A stretch of 34,808 nt of DNA from assembly GCA_902812335.1 (NCBI GenBank), contig CADDZL010000006.1, positions 1 through 34,808 on the forward strand, given 5' to 3'. The translations under genes and the position numbers were made by a program. This document shows, piece by piece, positions 22,327 to 30,029 of the stretch (within the stretch, counting starts at the first letter, position 1; every line of letters starts with the position of its first letter). Source of the stretch: Chloroflexota bacterium (GTDB lineage: Bacteria; Chloroflexota; Anaerolineae; DSLN01). The notes below the pieces were generated by a model. That model was not told where the DNA came from. It made no database searches and saw nothing but the letters and a program-made list of their open reading frames with translations.

Positions 22327-23742
22327 ATAGCACGCATCATTGAGACAACTGAGGCCCGCCCGGCGCGCACCTTCCTGGTCGGCATTGAGGTCAAAGGAGA
22401 TGAGGGCCTGCTTTCGGTCGAGGATTCGCTGGCCGAGCTGGCCCAACTGGCCCGCACCGCGGGACTGGATGTGATTGGGCAGACCTACCAGCGCGTTCAG
22501 GAGATCGATCCGGCCACGTTCATCGGCTCAGGCAAGGTCGAAGAGATTGCCTCGATGGTTGAGGACCTGCGCGCCGACCTGGTCATTTTCGACGACGAAC
22601 TCTCACCGCGCCACCAGCGCGAGTTGGAGAAGGCCTTCGGCGATGACGTCCAGGTGCTCGACCGGACCGCACTCATTCTGGACATTTTCGCTCAGCACGC
22701 CCACACGCGCGAGGGTGCGCTCCAGGTGGAGTTGGCCCAGTACGAGTATCGCCTGCCGCGGCTGACGCGCCGCTGGACCCACCTGGCGCGTCAGGCTGGC
22801 GGCGGCTCAGCGCGTGGCGGCTCGGCTGGCGTGGGTCTGCGCGGGCCCGGCGAGACGCAGCTTGAGGTAGACCGGCGCGAGATCAGCAAGCGCATCACCC
22901 ATCTCAAACGCGAGATCGAGGAGGTGCGGGCCCACCGCCAACGCTACCGGGCCAAACGGCGGCGGGCGGCATTGCCTGTCGTTGCCATCGTTGGTTACAC
23001 CAACGCCGGCAAGTCCACACTGCTCAATGCGCTCGCGGGAGCCCATGTCTATACCGCCGACCAGCTCTTCGCGACGCTCGACCCCACAACGCGGCGGGTG
23101 CGCCTGCCTGCCGGGCGCATGGCGCTATTCACCGACACGGTCGGCTTCATCCAGAAGCTGCCTACGGCGCTGGTCGCAGCCTTTCGGGCCACGCTCGAGG
23201 AGATCGGCGAGGCTGACCTGCTGCTGCACGTATTGGACGTGACCCACTCGAACGCCATCGAGCAAGGTCGGGCGGTGGAGGAGACGCTGGCTGAACTGGG
23301 CGCTGCCGACAAGCCGGTGGTCACGGCGCTGAACAAGATCGATGCCCTGAAGGAGAGGCCAGCACCAACCGGGCTGAAGCCCGGTACTGGGGGGCCGGGT
23401 GTTGGAGAACCACTGCTGGAGATGCTGATGGCCCGCTTCCCCAACGCCGTGCCTATCTCTGCCGAGAAGCGCACCAACCTGGCTGCCCTGCTGGCCCGCA
23501 TCGAGTACGTTTTGTTTGAGAGTCTGGTGCCGGTCGAGGTGCGCCTGCCTTATACGCAGGCTCAGTTGCTCTCGCTTCTATATGAGCACGGCGTTGTCGA
23601 GCGCGAGGAGCATGGGCGCGACGAGGTGCTTGTCGTCGGGCGGGTGCCGGTGCGCTTTCTGGAGCCGCTCAGGCCCTACCTGGTATCGGTTCAACCGCAA
23701 CAGATTGCCGATGGGGCGGGAGGCAACAGGCGCGATGCTTGA
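22327..23742 (+). CDS. hflX: GTPase HflX, apparently with an ATA start codon
   Basis: A ribosome-associated GTPase that splits stalled ribosomes. The N-terminal domain has ARIIETTEARPARTFLVG and DPATFIGSGKVEEI. A Gly-rich hinge GLRGPGETQLEVDRR follows, then the G domain: GYTNAGKST (P-loop), TLDPTTRRV, TDTVGF, NKID and SAEK. The first ATG/GTG-type codon in frame is GTG 22471, but homology clearly continues upstream to ATA-GCA-CGC at 22327, where relatives have ATG. AAGGAG lies ten bases before that ATA. About 471 residues result. A non-standard start, or a sequencing or natural ATG-to-ATA change, are the options. A palindrome encodes a short insert before PLLEMLMARF. Confidence 0.93.
   Translation: MARIIETTEARPARTFLVGIEVKGDEGLLSVEDSLAELAQLARTAGLDVIGQTYQRVQEIDPATFIGSGKVEEIASMVEDLRADLVIFDDELSPRHQRELEKAFGDDVQVLDRTALILDIFAQHAHTREGALQVELAQYEYRLPRLTRRWTHLARQAGGGSARGGSAGVGLRGPGETQLEVDRREISKRITHLKREIEEVRAHRQRYRAKRRRAALPVVAIVGYTNAGKSTLLNALAGAHVYTADQLFATLDPTTRRVRLPAGRMALFTDTVGFIQKLPTALVAAFRATLEEIGEADLLLHVLDVTHSNAIEQGRAVEETLAELGAADKPVVTALNKIDALKERPAPTGLKPGTGGPGVGEPLLEMLMARFPNAVPISAEKRTNLAALLARIEYVLFESLVPVEVRLPYTQAQLLSLLYEHGVVEREEHGRDEVLVVGRVPVRFLEPLRPYLVSVQPQQIADGAGGNRRDA
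23368..23385. repeat. GGGCTGAAGCCC palindrome in frame in hflX
   Basis: ACCGGGCT and AGCCCGGT pair perfectly around GA. It encodes TGLKPG in a loop between the NKID and SAEK motifs of HflX. A similar, less perfect palindrome lies downstream of the gene. Confidence 0.55.
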
Positions 23743-23754
23743 GCATCGTTCTGA

Positions 23755-23866
23755 AAGAGCGAAGCCCCTGTGGGGCTGAGGAAGACCTCTCTCCCTCACG
23801 GGATGGCCTCAAGCCACGCGCCGTGCAACTGCCGGCAGTCAGCCCGGAGCTTCAGTTCCGGGCCGT
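23755..23866. repeat. Cluster of short GC palindromes after hflX
   Basis: AGCCCC/GGGGCT (23763-23777) and GCCCGGA/TCCGGGC (23842-23863, with CTTCAG in the loop) lie between hflX and the aminotransferase promoter. The first may end hflX transcription. No gene is seen in 23743-23955. Confidence 0.45.
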
Positions 23867-23880
23867 GCTCCTCAATTGTT

Positions 23881-23909
23881 TTGCAGGAACCGCCCGGGTT
23901 GCATATAAT
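23881..23909 (+). promoter_or_regulatory. Promoter of the aminotransferase-pckA operon
   Basis: TTGCAG (23881-23886), 17 bp and TATAAT (23904-23909). Start near 23916 gives a 40-base leader with GGGGGAG before the ATG at 23956. Confidence 0.75.
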
Positions 23910-23955
23910 AGGTCAATTCGTGAAAGTTTCCACTGAGCATGAGGGGGAGCTGTCT

Positions 23956-25173
23956 ATGAGCATCAGCACACTCGCCAAGTCCATCGCCGAATCGCCGACC
24001 TTGAAGCTCAATGAAGAAGCTGCTCTTTTGAGAGAGCGGGGCGAAGCCGTTATCCATCTGGGCATCGGTGAGCCCAAGAACAAAGCCCCGATCACCGCCC
24101 TCCTCAGCGCCGCGGCGAAGCTCAATACCGGGGACATCAAATATGCGCCCACGGACGGCCTTCCTTCGCTGAAAAAAGCCATCATCCGCTACACCGAGGA
24201 GAATTACGACAGGTTGGTGGGGCCTGAGAATGTGATCGTCTCGGCGGGTGCCAAACAGTCCATCTTCAACGTGCTATATACGCTGCTCAACCCGCAAGAG
24301 GAGGTCATCCTGCTCGCGCCTTACTGGGTCAGTTACCCTGAGATGGTCAAGATGGTCTACGGTGTTCCGGTGATTGTCACTCCCGAAGACGGCAGCTTTC
24401 ATCCCCGGCTGAGAGATATTGAAAGAGCGGTCAGTTCATCTACTAAAGCCATCATCGTCAATAGCCCCAACAATCCGTCGGGGGTTGTGTTCTCAGAGGA
24501 ATTCATCGCCGAGATCGTTGACTTCTGTGAGCACAAGGACATCTATCTCATCATGGATGACATCTACCACAAGCTTGTCTTTGATGGCCGGAAAGCGCCC
24601 TCGGCTTATAAGTTCACCAACAAGGACATTGAATCCACCCGGGTTATCGTCATTAACGGCATATCGAAGATGTATGGGATGACCGGCTTCCGCGTTGGTT
24701 GGGCCATTGCTCCCAGCAAACTGGTGGAAGTCATGACGAATGTGCAGGGACAAATGACTTCCTGCGTATCGCCCTTCTTGCAGGCCGCTGCCGAGGGGGC
24801 GTTGAATGGGCTTCAGAGCATTGTTGAGAGCCTGCGGCTGACCATGGAGAACAACCGCAACGTCATCATGCAAGAGCTGGGCTCCTTCAGCGGCATCCGG
24901 GTGACCAGGCCGGAAGGCACATTCTACTGCCTGCCGGACTTCCGGGCCTACAGCAACGACTCGGTGGCGCTATCCAGTTTCCTTTTGAAAAAGGCTCTGG
25001 TAGTCACGGTCCCCGGCAGAGAGTTTGGCATGGAAGGGCACCTCAGGTTGAGCTACGCCGGGACGGTCAAGGACTTGACCGAAGGCATCGCGCGCATGAA
25101 ATGGGCGCTTGACCCCAATTCGCCCAATGAGATTTACATCGGCGACAAAAAACTTGTCAGGGACTGGCTATGA
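23956..25173 (+). CDS. Class I PLP aminotransferase (aspartate aminotransferase-like)
   Basis: A 405-residue fold-type I aminotransferase. GIGEPKNKAP near the N-terminus, NSPNNPSGVVF, the cofactor-binding DDIYHKLVF, the Schiff-base Lys238 in NGISKMYGMTGFRVGW and the substrate-binding Arg near GHLRLSYAG are visible. These are typical of aspartate/aromatic aminotransferases of subgroup I-gamma. The stop overlaps the pckA start (ATGA), so the two are translated together. This favours aspartate-to-oxaloacetate conversion feeding PEP carboxykinase. The open frame extends upstream to 23770, but GGGGGAG and the promoter select ATG 23956. Its base use is visibly less GC-rich than its neighbours. Confidence 0.93.
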   Translation: MSISTLAKSIAESPTLKLNEEAALLRERGEAVIHLGIGEPKNKAPITALLSAAAKLNTGDIKYAPTDGLPSLKKAIIRYTEENYDRLVGPENVIVSAGAKQSIFNVLYTLLNPQEEVILLAPYWVSYPEMVKMVYGVPVIVTPEDGSFHPRLRDIERAVSSSTKAIIVNSPNNPSGVVFSEEFIAEIVDFCEHKDIYLIMDDIYHKLVFDGRKAPSAYKFTNKDIESTRVIVINGISKMYGMTGFRVGWAIAPSKLVEVMTNVQGQMTSCVSPFLQAAAEGALNGLQSIVESLRLTMENNRNVIMQELGSFSGIRVTRPEGTFYCLPDFRAYSNDSVALSSFLLKKALVVTVPGREFGMEGHLRLSYAGTVKDLTEGIARMKWALDPNSPNEIYIGDKKLVRDWL

Positions 25174-26813
25174 ACAACATCTTGGACATCAAAACACCGG
25201 CTCAACCCCAGGCCACAGCTCTCAAGAGCGACTACGGTCTCGACAATCTTGGATTGACGAACCTGGGCCAGGTGTATTGGAACCTGCCCACGGAGGCCCT
25301 CTATGAGGAGATCGTCTTCCGCAATGAGGGCAAGATCACCCACCTTGGCCCGGTTGTCGTGAATACCGGCAAGCATACCGGTCGGTCGGCGAGCGACAAG
25401 TTTATCGTCAGAGAGCCGACGACCGAAGGGCATGTGTGGTGGGGCCAGTACAACCGTCCCTTCGCTGCGGACAAGTTCAATGAGTTGTTCAATCGGGTGC
25501 AGGGCTTCCTCCAGGGCAGGGACGTCTTTGTTCAGGACTGCTATATCGGGGCCGATCCGGAATACCGCATGCCGGTCCGGATCATCACCGAACATGCCTG
25601 GCATAGCCTGTTTGCGCGCAACATGTTCATCCTGCCGCAGACGAACGAAGCATATCGGCGGCACATCCCTGAGTTCACCGTCATCGCTGTGCCGTCGTTC
25701 AAAGGGATGCCGCAGATTGATGCGACGGCGACGAACACGTTCATCGTGCTCAACTTTGAACAGCGGCTATGTATCATTGGGAACACCGCCTATGCCGGTG
25801 AGATCAAGAAGTCGGTGTTCACCATCATGAACTACCTGCTGCCGTTGCAGGGGGTGATGCCCATGCACTGCTCGGCGAACGTGGGCAAGGACGGCGATGT
25901 GGCGCTCTTCTTCGGGCTGTCCGGCACCGGCAAAACGACGCTGTCGGCCGACCCGCGGCGGGGGTTGATCGGGGATGACGAGCATGGCTGGAGCGACAAC
26001 GGCGTGTTCAACTTCGAGGGCGGCTGCTACGCCAAAGTCATCAACCTGTCATCCACCGCCGAGCCGCAGATCTACGCCTGCACGCGCAAGTTCGGTACGA
26101 TCCTCGAGAACGTGATCTATGATCCGGTGACGCGCCTGATTGATCTGGACGACGACTCCCGCACCGAGAACACCCGCGCCTCGTATCCTCTGGAATATAT
26201 CGAGAATGCCATCTCCGAGAAGCGGGCCGGCCACCCGAAGCATATTGTTCTGCTGACCTGCGATGCCTCGGGGGTGCTGCCCCCGATCGCCAGGCTGACG
26301 CCCGATCAGGCCCTTTACCAGTTTATCTCGGGCTATACCTCGAAAATCGCCGGGACGGAGGCCGGGCTCGGTCAGGAACCGGAGATCACCTTCAGCACCT
26401 GTTTCGGCGCGCCCTTCATGGTGCATCACCCGTCCGTTTATGCTGACCTGCTCAAGCGCAAGGTGCTGCGCTACGGTGCGAACTGCTGGCTGGTCAACAC
26501 CGGTTGGATCGGCGGGCCGTATGGGGTGGGCAAGCGCATCAGCATCGGCTACACGCGCGCCCTGCTCAACGCCGCGCTGAGCGGAGAGCTGCTGGGGGTC
26601 GAATACTCACCCGATCCAATCTTCGGCTTCCAGGTTCCGCGCAGTTGCCCTGAGGTTCCGTCGGAGGTGCTCAACCCGGCAGCGTCCTGGCCCAGCCAGG
26701 AGGTGTACATGCAGAAGTACCGGCAACTGGCGGCCCGCTTCGTGGACAACTTCAAGAAGTTCGAAGACGCCTGCCCGCCGGAGATCGCGCGAGCCGGGCC
26801 CAGGATTCAGTGA
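25170..26813 (+). CDS. pckA: Phosphoenolpyruvate carboxykinase (ATP)
   Basis: A 547-residue enzyme (Escherichia coli 540) converting oxaloacetate and ATP to PEP and CO2 for gluconeogenesis. The substrate-site Arg is in HTGRSASDKF. MHCSANVG precedes the kinase-1 loop GLSGTGKT (249-256, Lys255), followed by SADPRRGLIGDDEHGW with metal-binding Asp residues and NFEGGCYAK. The C-terminal NTGWIGGPYGVGKRI matches the ATP-type family. The ATG overlaps the stop of the aminotransferase gene by four bases. No separate ribosome-binding site is evident, supporting coupling. A weak hairpin at 26821-26840 lies after the stop; 26841-27006 shows no gene. Confidence 0.97.
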   Translation: MNNILDIKTPAQPQATALKSDYGLDNLGLTNLGQVYWNLPTEALYEEIVFRNEGKITHLGPVVVNTGKHTGRSASDKFIVREPTTEGHVWWGQYNRPFAADKFNELFNRVQGFLQGRDVFVQDCYIGADPEYRMPVRIITEHAWHSLFARNMFILPQTNEAYRRHIPEFTVIAVPSFKGMPQIDATATNTFIVLNFEQRLCIIGNTAYAGEIKKSVFTIMNYLLPLQGVMPMHCSANVGKDGDVALFFGLSGTGKTTLSADPRRGLIGDDEHGWSDNGVFNFEGGCYAKVINLSSTAEPQIYACTRKFGTILENVIYDPVTRLIDLDDDSRTENTRASYPLEYIENAISEKRAGHPKHIVLLTCDASGVLPPIARLTPDQALYQFISGYTSKIAGTEAGLGQEPEITFSTCFGAPFMVHHPSVYADLLKRKVLRYGANCWLVNTGWIGGPYGVGKRISIGYTRALLNAALSGELLGVEYSPDPIFGFQVPRSCPEVPSEVLNPAASWPSQEVYMQKYRQLAARFVDNFKKFEDACPPEIARAGPRIQ

Positions 26814-27006
26814 AGTAAGTCGGAGAGCGAGAGCCCTCCGGCTGTTGTGTGCTTTGGGGCAACGATCTGTCTTGGTTGCTAATGGTGAGGAGATTATCAG
26901 CGAAACCCATCTTCTTCCTCAAGTACCGGAGATGTCGGAATGGTGCGGCTCGTTGTGAGGGAGCGTAGCCGGGGCCGAGGATTCGACAAAAAATCCAGTA
27001 GAGGTA

Positions 27007-27035
27007 TTGACAGAAGTCATTCTTTGTGGTATAAT
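27007..27035 (+). promoter_or_regulatory. Perfect consensus promoter of the 6S-like RNA
   Basis: TTGACA (27007-27012), 17 bp and TATAAT (27030-27035), with TGTGG directly before the -10 box. This is the strongest promoter in the window. Confidence 0.88.
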
Positions 27036-27041
27036 ATTGTT

Positions 27042-27195
27042 GAATAGTTCACAAGCGAGAATCCCTCGAATACTGGATACTCGGGCTAAATGAGGCCGGT
27101 GGAGGCATCTGGGGAGCCTACCGAAATGAGTGGGATCGATCCGGCAATAGCAAGTGGGCCCAGATAGAGGCTATCCGCTCTGGTAGAAGGTCTAT
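27042..27195 (+). ncRNA. Structured noncoding RNA, probable 6S RNA
   Basis: An RNA of about 155 bases (190 with terminator) without a credible reading frame. Its ends pair in an interrupted stem: ATAG/CTAT, TTC/GAA and AGCG/CGCT. A large internal bubble follows (about 27058-27080 opposite 27161-27173). An apical rod has GGGC/GCCC, GCCGG/CCGGC, GGT/ACC and AGGC/GCCT. Closing stem, central bubble and apical rod is the plan of 6S RNA, which mimics an open promoter and binds the housekeeping RNA polymerase. The 5' part GTTCACAAGCGAGAATCCC also resembles the Escherichia coli 6S 5' region GTTCGCAAGCGGGCCAGTCC. The identification was made by eye; another structured RNA is possible. Confidence 0.55.
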
Positions 27196-27233
27196 GGCCA
27201 GGCAGGTGTTTTGATTTGCCTGGCTATTTGTTT
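27196..27233 (+). terminator. Intrinsic terminator of the 6S-like RNA
   Basis: GGCCAGGCA (27196-27204) pairs with TGCCTGGCT (27217-27225) and is followed by ATTTGTTT. Confidence 0.85.
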
Positions 27234-27302
27234 CCCTGCTCCCCACTTGCCCCCTACTGTAGACGGCAGGCAGCACCCTATGATTGGAGAGGATAAGAAA
27301 AG

Positions 27303-27830
27303 ATGAAACGCTGGTCGAGCCTTGTGAGGGGCCTGCTTAGTCTTGTGATAGCAATAGTGTTACTTAGCGCGTGCGCCCAGCGGGAAGTTGAGTTACCGTT
27401 TGAGACCATCGAAATGAGTAAATTGCCACACGCAGGAGGAGAGCGGTACGTGGTAGAACAGCCTAAACTCGTCATCGTCGCCACTTCAGATGAGGTCTCT
27501 TCACTTAGCCCAAGTTTGTCTCCTGAGACTGGACCCGAACTCAGTAATACCGACTACAGTAGCCATTTTGTTATCGCCGTTTTCCAGGGGTTAAAGCGAG
27601 TCTATGACTACGAGGCTCGCATCGAGCGCATTACGTACGTGGACGATACTGTGAAAGTATATACTCAGTTTGTAGAGCCCACTGAGGGACAGCCGCAGCA
27701 CCTCATTGAATCCTCACCGTATCACATAGTGAGGGTGAGAAAACCCCGGGAGCTTACCGGTAAGCAATTGCGATTTATGTTGGTTGCTAATGGCCAGGAG
27801 GTTCTTAGCGAGAACCACCCAGTTCCCTGA
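27303..27830 (+). CDS. Lipoprotein with PrcB-like C-terminal domain
   Basis: A 175-residue exported lipoprotein with a basic start, hydrophobic core and lipobox LLSAC (Cys24). The mature part includes YSSHFVIAVFQGLKRVYDYEAR in two pieces and IERITYVDDTVKVYTQFVEP, then SSPYHIVRVRKP. This matches the beta-rich PrcB C-terminal domain pattern seen in many small secreted proteins. The role is unknown; in spirochaetes PrcB partners a protease, but no protease gene is adjacent. GAGAGGA lies about eight bases before the ATG. The gene is followed after 47 bases by another exported small protein and probably shares its transcript. Confidence 0.8.
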   Translation: MKRWSSLVRGLLSLVIAIVLLSACAQREVELPFETIEMSKLPHAGGERYVVEQPKLVIVATSDEVSSLSPSLSPETGPELSNTDYSSHFVIAVFQGLKRVYDYEARIERITYVDDTVKVYTQFVEPTEGQPQHLIESSPYHIVRVRKPRELTGKQLRFMLVANGQEVLSENHPVP

Positions 27831-27877
27831 GAGGTTCACCCCTATGAGGATCAGTCCTCTGATGAAAGGAGGAAGCC

Positions 27878-28219
27878 ATGAGAAGATCAGTTCAGTTCTT
27901 CATTATGATCTTCCTGTCGATGGTTGCTGCCGTTCTGGCCGCGCGATTGGAGCCGTCAGGGGCGCAGGAGGCCTGGAGTGCATATCCGCCACCTCCAAGT
28001 CTGACCCCGTCCTCATCGCCGAGGTTAGAGCAGATTGCCCTCAAGTACGTGGCTGCTCTGGAAGCAACACCTGTAACCGAATTGGTTATAGCTAACCAGC
28101 ACAATCGCCGTTACGTGCTCACGGGCCGCAATCTGCAGGCGATGACGGTATTAAGCCATCGCACAGGACGCTCCTATCATGTGCTGGTAGACCCGACGGA
28201 TGCCCGCCGGAGATCGTGA
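27878..28219 (+). CDS. Small secreted protein, unknown function
   Basis: The 113-residue product has a signal peptide (about 1-29, ending near PSGAQEA) and then a Pro/Ser-rich linker (YPPPPSLTPSSSP). A small folded part (about 50-113) contains IALKYVAALEATPV and YHVLVDPTDARRRS. AAAGGAGG lies six bases before the ATG, a strong ribosome-binding site. No family is recognised. It probably belongs with the preceding lipoprotein gene. Confidence 0.75.
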   Translation: MRRSVQFFIMIFLSMVAAVLAARLEPSGAQEAWSAYPPPPSLTPSSSPRLEQIALKYVAALEATPVTELVIANQHNRRYVLTGRNLQAMTVLSHRTGRSYHVLVDPTDARRRS

Positions 28220-28272
28220 AGGCCGGGCCGAGAATGTGATGCTGTGGGTAGACTGGCATAGTTGCTTGAGCA

Positions 28273-28297
28273 AGCCGGGGGACACCATCCCCCGGCT
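28273..28297. terminator. Convergent terminator hairpin
   Basis: AGCCGGGGG (28273-28281) and CCCCCGGCT (28289-28297) form a perfect 9-bp stem with a seven-base loop between the secreted-protein gene (plus) and the TetR gene (minus). A U-tract is missing on both sides. Confidence 0.6.
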
Positions 28298-28309
28298 CTG
28301 GCTTGACGG

Positions 28310-28957
28310 TTAGGGTAGCAGGAGAAGCGTGAGCGTCTCCGCCAACCACGTCTCATATCGCTCTCCAGGCCAGCCACGGTCCACCGTCAGCAAGCGGTAG
28401 ACCTCCGCGCTTGAGAGCGCCCACACGGTCTCGGCTGCATCGGATAGGCTCAGCCCTTCCCGGAGCGGGCCGTTGGTGGCCAGCCACTGAACAAACTGCG
28501 TCATCCCCCGCAGACGTTCCTCGAGGATGTGTTGAAGATACTCGGCGATGTCCGGCTCCGTTTTCGCGGCTGCGCGCATGAGGTCGAAAATGGGACTCAC
28601 GCGTTCCATGATCTCGCGTATGTCATGCGCAAACATCTGGACTTGACGACGCTGGTCGCGCTCTCGCCGCACCGCCTGGGGTCCGGGCCGTTCCAGCAGC
28701 GGCACAGGCTTCTCGTCCCCAACCACGGAAACGTCGAGCAGGCGAGAGAGGATGGCCCGCTTGCTGCCAAAGGCCGCGTAGATGGTTTCCACGGCGACTC
28801 CCGCGTCGCGCGCAATCGTCTCCATCGTAGTGCCCACGTAGCCACGTTCGGCGAACAGCCGGCGCGCTGCTTCCACGATCTGGCGGCGCGTCTCGGCGGC
28901 CTGCGCCTGGCGGCGCGCGGAGTGGTAACGACGTTTTGATTTGGTAATTTCGGACAT
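28310..28957 (-). CDS. TetR-family transcriptional regulator
   Basis: A 215-residue repressor. The N-terminal helix-turn-helix (about 20-68) has RRQIVEAARRLFAERGYVGTTMETIARDAGVAVETIYAAFGSK, here in broken form: IVEAARRLFAERG, TTMETIA, GVAVETIYAAFGSK. The C-terminal ligand domain is helical and not assignable to a ligand class. It is divergent from the SnoaL-cupin pair across an AT-rich 162-base region with a palindrome, so it probably controls that pair and itself. ATG 28957 is preferred; a GTG at 28963 adds two residues. No strong ribosome-binding site is present. Confidence 0.92.
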   Translation of the reverse strand: MSEITKSKRRYHSARRQAQAAETRRQIVEAARRLFAERGYVGTTMETIARDAGVAVETIYAAFGSKRAILSRLLDVSVVGDEKPVPLLERPGPQAVRRERDQRRQVQMFAHDIREIMERVSPIFDLMRAAAKTEPDIAEYLQHILEERLRGMTQFVQWLATNGPLREGLSLSDAAETVWALSSAEVYRLLTVDRGWPGERYETWLAETLTLLLLP

Positions 28958-28994
28958 ATCCACTTGACTTTCTCTGAGATCAGATGTAATATAA

Positions 28995-29009
28995 CTGTAT
29001 TCGATACAG
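28995..29009. promoter_or_regulatory. Candidate TetR operator palindrome
   Basis: CTGTAT-TCG-ATACAG is a perfect 6-3-6 inverted repeat, 38 bases upstream of the TetR start. The surrounding 28964-29119 region is strikingly AT-rich and contains TATAATTATA (29039-29048), usable as a -10 box in both directions. Repressor binding here would block both genes. Confidence 0.55.
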
Positions 29010-29119
29010 GTATACTATATCTAATATAAAGATAGTGATATAATTATAGTATAACTGGATCGGATCAGGAAATCAACTCTAAGCAACCTACACTGGTTGC
29101 GAGAAAGGAAGGAGACATC

Positions 29120-29548
29120 GTGTCAGAAGAACAGATGAAAGAGGTCTTCCGCCGTGTGATTGAGGAAGGCTTCAGCAAGGGTGACCTGGACGCACTGGAC
29201 CAGTGCTTTCCGCCCACGTTTGAAGAGCATCAATTCGGATTGCCCCCAACATTGGAGGGCCTCAAGCGCTCGATCCGAGAGCTTCGTGCCGCTTTCCCGG
29301 ACTTGAACCTCACGATTGAGGATGTCGTTATGGACGGGGACAAACTCTGGGCGCGCATGACCGCGCGTGGCACCCATCAGGGTCCGTTGATGGGGCGACC
29401 GCCCACCGGTAAGTCGTTCACGATCACCGTGATTGATGTTTGCCGCTTCGAAGAGGGGAAGATTGTCGAGCACTGGGGCGCGCCCGACCGCTTTGCTCAG
29501 ATGCACCAACTTGGTCTTTTGCCCCAGGCGCGGCAGGCAGCCGCATAA
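29120..29548 (+). CDS. SnoaL-like ester cyclase-family protein
   Basis: The 142-residue single-domain protein has an alpha+beta barrel (NTF2/SnoaL-like) pattern: an N-terminal helix pair (EVFRRVIEEGFSKGDLDALDQCF), LEGLKRSIRELRAAFPDLNLTIEDVVMDGDKLWARMTARGTHQG in pieces and the C-terminal IDVCRFEEGKIVEHWGAPD. The family includes polyketide cyclases and many uncharacterised stress or catabolic proteins. The GTG start is supported by AAGGAGG seven bases upstream. It is followed 10 bases later by a cupin gene, and both are probably repressed by the divergent TetR protein. Its last 12 codons recur downstream. Confidence 0.88.
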   Translation: MSEEQMKEVFRRVIEEGFSKGDLDALDQCFPPTFEEHQFGLPPTLEGLKRSIRELRAAFPDLNLTIEDVVMDGDKLWARMTARGTHQGPLMGRPPTGKSFTITVIDVCRFEEGKIVEHWGAPDRFAQMHQLGLLPQARQAAA

Positions 29549-29558
29549 CGGGAGTGCA

Positions 29559-30023
29559 ATGGACGCCATTATGCTCAACGCGCAGGAGGGCGACTCCCTT
29601 TGGACAATGGGCATGCTCTTCACCATCAAGGCTCACGCCGAGGATACGGGTGGCGAGTTTGCTGCGATGGAAGTGCATATGCCGTCCGGAGCTGCACCTC
29701 CGCTCCACATCCACCACAACGAGACCGAGATCAACTACCTCATCGAGGGCGAATTGCGGTACCGGTGTGGCGAGACGGTTCGCGACTGCGGCGCCGGATC
29801 GTTTATCTACCTGCCCAAAGGCGTCCCGCACGCGTTCAAGGCTGGGCCAAACGGGGCACGGATGCTCGCCCTCGTACTCCCCGGTGGCCTCGAGCGACTG
29901 TACGCGCTGGTGGGAGAGCCCGCCCAGACGCTTGAGTTGCCCACGAGTCCTCCCGAAGTGGCCGCATGGCTCGAGCACGCGAAATCCTTCGGGCTCGAGT
30001 TCATCGGTCCGCCTCTGGATTGA
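29559..30023 (+). CDS. Cupin-domain protein
   Basis: The 154-residue small barrel protein has both cupin motifs: PPLHIHHNETEINYLIEGE (metal-binding His, His, Glu) and GSFIYLPKGVPHAF (Pro, Gly, His). It should bind a metal ion and may be a dioxygenase, isomerase or binding protein; the substrate cannot be told. ATG 29559 has GGGAG five bases upstream and lies 10 bases after the SnoaL stop, so the two form an operon. The open frame upstream of 29559 overlaps SnoaL and is not used. Confidence 0.9.
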   Translation: MDAIMLNAQEGDSLWTMGMLFTIKAHAEDTGGEFAAMEVHMPSGAAPPLHIHHNETEINYLIEGELRYRCGETVRDCGAGSFIYLPKGVPHAFKAGPNGARMLALVLPGGLERLYALVGEPAQTLELPTSPPEVAAWLEHAKSFGLEFIGPPLD

Positions 30024-30029
30024 GGCTCC

